From Bacteroidota bacterium (GTDB lineage Bacteria; Bacteroidota; Bacteroidia; Chitinophagales; Chitinophagaceae): a stretch of DNA of 64,000 nt. Every line of letters begins with the position of its first letter. The first letter of the stretch is position 1. The notes under the pieces were generated by a model. That model was not told the DNA's origin. It did no database searches and was given only the letters and a program-made list of their open reading frames with translations. This document shows, in pieces, positions 59,460 through 64,000 of this stretch. The stretch is taken from the NCBI GenBank assembly GCA_020161435.1, contig JAIUNV010000002.1, positions 806,001-870,000 of the forward strand. Direction: 5' to 3'. Both the position numbers and the translations under genes were made by a program.

Positions 59460-60380
59460 TTACAACGCTATCGACAAATAATCGGGCAACGTTGGACGCA
59501 CTGCCAGGGCTTTATCGATCACCGATTCAATACGCTGACGCTCCTCACCTACGAGTGTAAGGCGGGGTGCACGTACATACTCGCTGCCAATGCCCACTTT
59601 GGCTTCGCACAGCTTGATGTATTGCACCAACTTGGCATGAATATCGAGCTCTAGCAATGGCATAAACCAACGGTAAATAGCCGCTGCTTCTGCAATGCGG
59701 CCAGCCTTAACCAGCCTGTAAATGCATACCGTTTCGGCAGGGAAGGCACAGACGAGGCCAGCCACCCAGCCATGTGCTCCCATCACCAGTTCTTCCATGG
59801 CGAGGGTGTCCACACCACACAATATTTTCAGGTCGTTGCCAAAACGATTGATGAGTCTTGTGACATTGGTAATATCACGGGTTGATTCTTTCACCGCCTG
59901 AATGTTTTTGTATTGCAGCAACGTATCAAACATTTCAGGAGTACAGTCAATTTTATAATCAACGGGGTTGTTGTAAATCAAAATAGGGAGGCTGGTATTT
60001 TTAGCCACCGAAGTAAAATGAAACAGGGTTTCGCGGTCGTCGCTTTTGTACCGCATGGGTGGCAACAGCATCAGGCCATCTACACCCCATTTTTCGGCCA
60101 GTTGTGCCTGACGAATGGCTTCGTTGGTGCTGCCTTCAGCCACATTCAGCAACACCGGAATTTTACTGCCAAAACCTTTCAGTGTCTCTTTTACCAGCAC
60201 TTCTTTTTCTGCTTCGGTCAGGGTACTGGCTTCGCCCAATGAGCCACCAATGATGATGCCATCTACACCGGAGCTTACTTGCACATCAATATTATGCAGG
60301 TACAAATCCATATCCAGTTGATCATCGGCAGTAAACTTGGTAGTAATAGCGGGATAAACACCGTTCCATTGAGGTTGCAT
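59460..60380 (-). CDS. DapA-family lyase, probable 1-pyrroline-4-hydroxy-2-carboxylate deaminase
   Basis: 306 residues, TIM-barrel class I aldolase family. WNGVYPAITTKF, GGSLGEASTLTEAE, LILYNNPVDYKI (Tyr near 134) and the Schiff-base QAVKESTRD (Lys near 162). The same family holds dihydrodipicolinate synthase; here lysine pathway genes are absent and hydroxyproline genes adjacent, so pyrroline-4-hydroxy-2-carboxylate deaminase (to alpha-ketoglutaric semialdehyde) is the best reading. First gene of the operon, preceded by a TAGTTTTG -7 element. Confidence 0.87.
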   Translation of the reverse strand: MQPQWNGVYPAITTKFTADDQLDMDLYLHNIDVQVSSGVDGIIIGGSLGEASTLTEAEKEVLVKETLKGFGSKIPVLLNVAEGSTNEAIRQAQLAEKWGVDGLMLLPPMRYKSDDRETLFHFTSVAKNTSLPILIYNNPVDYKIDCTPEMFDTLLQYKNIQAVKESTRDITNVTRLINRFGNDLKILCGVDTLAMEELVMGAHGWVAGLVCAFPAETVCIYRLVKAGRIAEAAAIYRWFMPLLELDIHAKLVQYIKLCEAKVGIGSEYVRAPRLTLVGEERQRIESVIDKALAVRPTLPDYLSIAL

Positions 60381-60408
60381 AGCAAAATGAATTTTAAAAG
60401 ATGATACA

Positions 60409-60416
60409 CAAAACTA
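60409..60416 (-). promoter_or_regulatory. -7 element of the hydroxyproline operon
   Basis: Minus-strand TAGTTTTG, an exact TAnnTTTG match, 28 bases before the first operon ATG. The -33 position shows no TTTG, consistent with a promoter that needs an activator such as the divergent AraC protein. Confidence 0.55.
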
Positions 60417-60425
60417 TTCCGGTTA

Positions 60426-60490
60426 CAATCGTGACAGTTTGCGGCACTTGGTCAATCATTTACCGATATTAACCAGTTTTAGCAATCATT
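60426..60490. promoter_or_regulatory. Candidate AraC-type operator: direct repeats of CAATCATT
   Basis: CAATCATT occurs at 60453-60460 and again at 60483-60490 (30 bases start to start), and a related CAATCGTG at 60426-60433 (27 bases before the first). AraC-family regulators often bind directly repeated half-sites spaced by near-integral helical turns. The repeats lie between the operon -7 element and the AraC gene, so they could control both. Confidence 0.45.
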
Positions 60491-60516
60491 GCATACTTTG
60501 CGTTTATATTGGTGAA

Positions 60517-61386
60517 ATGAAGATTATCCCGTTTACCATACCAGTGCCCGATGGCAGCAGCATTCATGTACAGCACGAAGCGTTGCCGGCATTTTATCCG
60601 CACCTGCACCGGCACAAAGAATGGCAAATCACCGCCGTTCTGAAAGGAACAGGAACGCTCCTAGCAGGCAATGTGCTCATTCCATTTGAACCCGGGCAAC
60701 TGTTTGTATTTGGTGCCCAGCTACCGCATGTATTCAAAAGCGACCTGCACAACAATAAAACCAAACGCAAACAGATTTACGCAGAAGCGTACAGCGTATT
60801 CTTTAGTACCGATGCAGGGCTACAATCGCTATTGGCACTACCCGAAATGCGCAGCATCGACAAATGGCTGACTAAATACCAGGCCGGCTGTTGCATTCAG
60901 GGAAAACAAACCGTTGCTCTCACCGAACTATTGCAACAGGTAGTAAAAGAGGAAGGAGCCAAACGCCTCAGCAGCCTCATCGCATTGATGCATGGGTTAA
61001 CTACTGCGAAATCGCCAATGGCTTTTGGCGGAAGTCAGCGGGTACTGAGCGATGCTGCGGGGCAGCGCATCAACAACGTGATACAATACACCCTGCAGCA
61101 TTATACCGGTCATATTGCCATAGCAGATGTGGCCCGCACCATTCATATGACACCGCAGGCATTTTGCCGGTATTTCAAACAACATACCCGCAAAACTTAC
61201 ATCAATTTTGTAACGGAGCTGCGCATACAAGAAGCTTGTAAACTACTGCAACAAGCACAAACAGAAAATGTAAGTGCCGTGGCCTGGCAAACAGGCTTCA
61301 ACAGTGTACCCAACTTCAACCGGGTGTTTAAAAAAGTAACCGGCACCACCCCGGGCTTGTATGCAGCGAGGTTTAAAACATTTTAA
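60517..61386 (+). CDS. AraC family transcriptional regulator of the hydroxyproline operon
   Basis: 289 residues. N-terminal cupin sensor (about 10-140; LPAFYPHLHRHKEWQIT and GQLFVFGAQLPHVFKSD) and C-terminal double helix-turn-helix (about 190-285; IAIADVARTIHMTPQAFCRYFKQHTRKTYINFVTELR in part, and SVPNFNRVFKKVTGTTPGLY). Divergent from the hydroxyproline genes, so it probably senses hydroxyproline or an intermediate and activates that operon. The ATG at 60517 is preferred over an upstream TTG. Ends 25 bases from the opposite-strand epimerase gene. Confidence 0.9.
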   Translation: MKIIPFTIPVPDGSSIHVQHEALPAFYPHLHRHKEWQITAVLKGTGTLLAGNVLIPFEPGQLFVFGAQLPHVFKSDLHNNKTKRKQIYAEAYSVFFSTDAGLQSLLALPEMRSIDKWLTKYQAGCCIQGKQTVALTELLQQVVKEEGAKRLSSLIALMHGLTTAKSPMAFGGSQRVLSDAAGQRINNVIQYTLQHYTGHIAIADVARTIHMTPQAFCRYFKQHTRKTYINFVTELRIQEACKLLQQAQTENVSAVAWQTGFNSVPNFNRVFKKVTGTTPGLYAARFKTF

Positions 61387-61411
61387 TCAGGCTAATGCTG
61401 ATCTGGATTCA

Positions 61412-62662
61412 TTATCCTTTCAGCAACCAGTCAATACGTTGCGCTGTTTCGATACAGGCACGGCTGTTGTGATACGGACATTTCCAGAAACCGGCACGGT
61501 CTTCTTGCATGGCACGACCGCTTTCATCAATGCCCCAGTGCCACTCACCAGGTGATTCGGATTTCAAATGGTTACGGATATACAACCAGCTTTTCACCGA
61601 TTGCTCCAGCATCAGTTCATTGCCCCCCATGCAATAGGCATGCATAAAACCAACCATGGCCTCTGCTTGTGGCCACCAATGTTTCTCCTTGTTCAATACG
61701 CCTGTATCCGTGTGCTGTTCATACCACATGCCGCCATCGTCATCCACACCTTTCATTGCAGCTGTAGCCATCGAAACCGATAACGATGCAACCTGTTGCA
61801 TCAGCTCTTTGTCTGCAGTACAACAGGCAGCTTCGTACAACAACCATGATGCTTCTATATCATGCCCGTAAGAAATGATATGCGATTGAACCTGCCAATC
61901 AACATCAAAAAATAAGTGTTGAGTAAAACGCTGTGGAGAGACTATGTGCTGCTGAAAAAGATGCAACAAATCAATGATAGCCTGTCGTACCTGCTGATTG
62001 CCTGTAGCATGATACAGACTACTATACGCTTCCAGTACGTGCAGATGCGTATTCATAGATTTACTCACATTGGCATCTTTATCGCTCAGGCGCAAATCGT
62101 CTATGGCAGTAAAGTTTCGGGCAAAGGCTTCGATGTAACCACCTGCATGTACATCTTTACAACGCCCTTCAATCAGGAGAAAAACATCCATGGCAACAGC
62201 AGTGGCCTCCGCCGATTGAAAAGTGCTGGCGTAAGTGCTTACCGCATACAAGGCAAACGCCTGCCCATAGGTTTGCTTTCGGTCGTTGAGACATTTCCCT
62301 TCGCAATCAACACTCCAGTAAAACCCGCCAAATTGCGGATCGAAAAAATAGTGCCGCAGGTATTGATACAAACGATGTGCGGTTGCAGCATCAGACGCTT
62401 TCTTGCGAAAGCTATAAGCGGCTGAGTATGTCCACAGTAAACGGCTGTACAACACCAGGCCCCTTGCTGCCGCAGGTTCTATAGCGCCGGCATGCGTCAT
62501 GCGGCCATGAAAAACACCTGCATCATCTTGCATATGTGTGCTCCACCAATCCACAATCTCATCCAGCTCTGCTATGCATTGCTGATGATAGGTATGCAGC
62601 AATTCCACTTGCAGCGGCGACAAGGGTGGCAGTTGCAGCATGGCTTGTTTAAACGCTTGCAT
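61412..62662 (-). CDS. AGE family epimerase, probable cellobiose 2-epimerase
   Basis: 416 residues, alpha/alpha-barrel of the N-acylglucosamine 2-epimerase family. [50 protein letters not shown] in part, [15 protein letters not shown] and [15 protein letters not shown] carry the histidines expected for the epimerisation. Sitting beside a GH130 phosphorylase it is most likely a cellobiose/mannobiose 2-epimerase that makes mannosyl-glucose from mannobiose. It overlaps the GH130 gene by 14 bases, consistent with co-translation. Alternative: N-acetylglucosamine 2-epimerase. Confidence 0.88.
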   Translation of the reverse strand: MQAFKQAMLQLPPLSPLQVELLHTYHQQCIAELDEIVDWWSTHMQDDAGVFHGRMTHAGAIEPAAARGLVLYSRLLWTYSAAYSFRKKASDAATAHRLYQYLRHYFFDPQFGGFYWSVDCEGKCLNDRKQTYGQAFALYAVSTYASTFQSAEATAVAMDVFLLIEGRCKDVHAGGYIEAFARNFTAIDDLRLSDKDANVSKSMNTHLHVLEAYSSLYHATGNQQVRQAIIDLLHLFQQHIVSPQRFTQHLFFDVDWQVQSHIISYGHDIEASWLLYEAACCTADKELMQQVASLSVSMATAAMKGVDDDGGMWYEQHTDTGVLNKEKHWWPQAEAMVGFMHAYCMGGNELMLEQSVKSWLYIRNHLKSESPGEWHWGIDESGRAMQEDRAGFWKCPYHNSRACIETAQRIDWLLKG

Positions 62663-63854
62663 AGAGTGTTGCAGCTACAACTGCCTGAGCATTGTTTTTT
62701 TGAATAAGCGACAAAATATTAGCTACCGAACCGGCAGAACGAAATGTGTCAGCAGGTGTATGCATCACATAATCCAGCAGTTGATCAATGCTGCTCACAG
62801 CTACATGCATGCGGGTGTCAGAGGAAGCATAATAAATCAATACACGACCATCCTCATCGGCAATCCAACCATTGCTGAACAATACATTGGACACATCACC
62901 AATGCGTTCTTCGCCTTCCGGCGCCATAAAATATCCGGCAGGTTTGTATATCACTTTGCCAATATCTGCCAAATCTGTCATAAACAGATACAACACATAA
63001 CGAAGTCCTGCTGCAGTATTACGTACACCATGTGCCAGGTGCAACCAACCATGTGCTGTTTTGATGGGTGCTGGCCCCAACCCGTTTTTCAATTCATATA
63101 CCGTATGGTACATTTTTTTATCCAGTAGTAGTTCTTCAGTAATAACCGCCTGTTCCATACTTGTCGCAAATCCAAGTCCGATACCACCACCTCTGCCGGC
63201 ATCAATAAAGCCATCTTGCGGACGGGTATAAAACACATACTTACCATCCACAAACTCGGGATGCAATACCACATTGCGTTGCTGTGGAGAAGGCGTCACC
63301 AAATCGGGCAAGCGTTCCCATGTTTTTAAATCGGTGGTGCGTACAATGCCGCACTGTGCTACCGCCGACGACTGATCAGAAGCTGGTACACCTTTAGCTT
63401 TTCTTTCTGTACAAAACAATCCGTAAATCCAGCCATCTTCATGCTGCACCAATCGTATATCGTAAACGTTCGTATCAGGATCATACGTTTCAGGAATGAC
63501 ACAGGGTGTATCCCAAAAACGAAATCCCTGAATGCCATCCTCACTTTCTGCAATCGCAAAAAATGATTTGCGGTCGGCACCCTCTACCCTGGCCATCAGT
63601 ACATATTTGTTTTGCCACTTCATGGCACCGGCATTGAGCACTGCATTCACAGCAATGCGTTCCATCAAATAAGGATTGTCTTCCGGATTCAAATCATATC
63701 GCCACTCCAGCGGCACATGTGCTGCTGTGAGTACAGGATGTGTGTATCGTTGAACAATTCCGTTCGTACCGGCACAGGCCTCATTGGGCCGATGCAACAG
63801 CAACTCATGCTGTGCAGTCAGTTGAGCCAAACGGCTGTAAAAGTTTTCTTTCAT
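62649..63854 (-). CDS. GH130 family phosphorylase, probable 4-O-beta-D-mannosyl-D-glucose phosphorylase
   Basis: 401 residues, five-bladed beta-propeller. Distinctive phrases are FNAVL-like [92 protein letters not shown] in part and [21 protein letters not shown], typical of GH130. These enzymes split beta-mannosyl linkages with phosphate, giving mannose-1-phosphate. With the 2-epimerase downstream it fits mannosyl-glucose phosphorolysis. It lies 17 bases after the symporter gene and overlaps the epimerase gene. Confidence 0.9.
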   Translation of the reverse strand: MKENFYSRLAQLTAQHELLLHRPNEACAGTNGIVQRYTHPVLTAAHVPLEWRYDLNPEDNPYLMERIAVNAVLNAGAMKWQNKYVLMARVEGADRKSFFAIAESEDGIQGFRFWDTPCVIPETYDPDTNVYDIRLVQHEDGWIYGLFCTERKAKGVPASDQSSAVAQCGIVRTTDLKTWERLPDLVTPSPQQRNVVLHPEFVDGKYVFYTRPQDGFIDAGRGGGIGLGFATSMEQAVITEELLLDKKMYHTVYELKNGLGPAPIKTAHGWLHLAHGVRNTAAGLRYVLYLFMTDLADIGKVIYKPAGYFMAPEGEERIGDVSNVLFSNGWIADEDGRVLIYYASSDTRMHVAVSSIDQLLDYVMHTPADTFRSAGSVANILSLIQKNNAQAVVAATLYASV

Positions 63855-63871
63855 GCTTGTCTTTTTATGTG

Positions 63872-64000
63872 CTAATCTTCCAGTTTATTCCACCAGGTGT
63901 ATTTCAGCACCATTACAATAACCGTTAATACTGCGATGGTGATGAGCAATGGCAGCTTCATCCACAATACAATGTACATGGGCAGTATGGTAAGGCAGCA
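63872..64000 (-). CDS. C-terminal end of a membrane transporter, probably a sodium-solute symporter
   Basis: Only the last 42 codons are in the window; the gene starts beyond the right edge. They read as one hydrophobic helix ([19 protein letters not shown]) and a short tail with TWWNKLED. Location directly upstream of GH130 and a 2-epimerase suggests uptake of a disaccharide such as mannobiose. The tail resembles the end of SSS-family or MFS symporters; which one cannot be judged from so short a piece. Confidence 0.65.
   Translation of the reverse strand, partial: CCLTILPMYIVLWMKLPLLITIAVLTVIVMVLKYTWWNKLED

Overview
The window reads as a chromosome segment of a Bacteroidota bacterium, most likely family Chitinophagaceae. 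Reasons: the genes use the Bacteroidota promoter type (-7 element TAnnTTTG, -33 TTTG/TTG) with few Shine-Dalgarno sites; there is a short primary sigma factor beginning MRQLKITKS, a fused CcoN-CcoO oxidase, a type IX secretion C-terminal domain, a sodium-solute symporter next to a GH130 phosphorylase, and several families common in this phylum (DUF5117-type protease, probable DUF6427, DUF2200). The taxonomic call is by recognition only. I saw no rRNA, tRNA, CRISPR array, insertion sequence or phage gene.

Layout. 1-1.4 kb: start of an exported metalloprotease and a stand-alone B12-binding mutase subunit. 1.4-11.9 kb: a complete cbb3 oxidase locus on the minus strand (ccoI, ccoS, ccoNO fusion, ccoQ, ccoP, ccoG, ccoH, a SafE-like membrane protein), preceded by a hemerythrin-fold protein that has lost most metal ligands and an FNR-type regulator. 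Two promoters here, one before ccoS and one before the hemerythrin-like gene, share a TGA-N6-TCA box and a TAGTTTYG -7 element with the same 55-bp spacing, so the locus looks like an oxygen-responsive regulon. 12-26.5 kb: housekeeping (crotonase, TatD, RecN, SecA, CysM, queuosine-precursor transporter) mixed with lipoproteins, a glucuronyl C5-epimerase-like membrane protein and a YfhO-type protein. 26.5-38 kb: surface polysaccharide locus (four glycosyltransferases, WecB, two methyltransferases, a flippase) containing a repeat-rich type IX secreted protein.

38-55 kb: unknown and membrane proteins, a dinB gene interrupted by one in-frame TGA at a usually conserved Cys codon, rimM, rpsP, an FG-GAP surface protein, ffh, rpoD, then a run of LptF/G permease, exported superoxide dismutase, OsmC, a zinc-type CDF transporter, deoC, a SPOR protein and an M20 amidohydrolase. 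55-61.4 kb: a five-gene hydroxyproline catabolic operon (lyase/deaminase, dehydrogenase, epimerase, a YciI-like protein, D-hydroxyproline oxidase) with a divergent AraC regulator and candidate operator repeats. 61.4-64 kb: a mannosyl-glucose salvage operon (symporter, GH130 phosphorylase, cellobiose 2-epimerase-like).

Not explained by gene content: several genes have a -7 element only 4-6 bases before the start codon, suggesting leaderless or near-leaderless mRNAs; and four intergenic spots carry degenerate tandem words of 7-9 bp, each spot with its own word. All assignments come from reading the sequence and from memory of the families; no database search was run.
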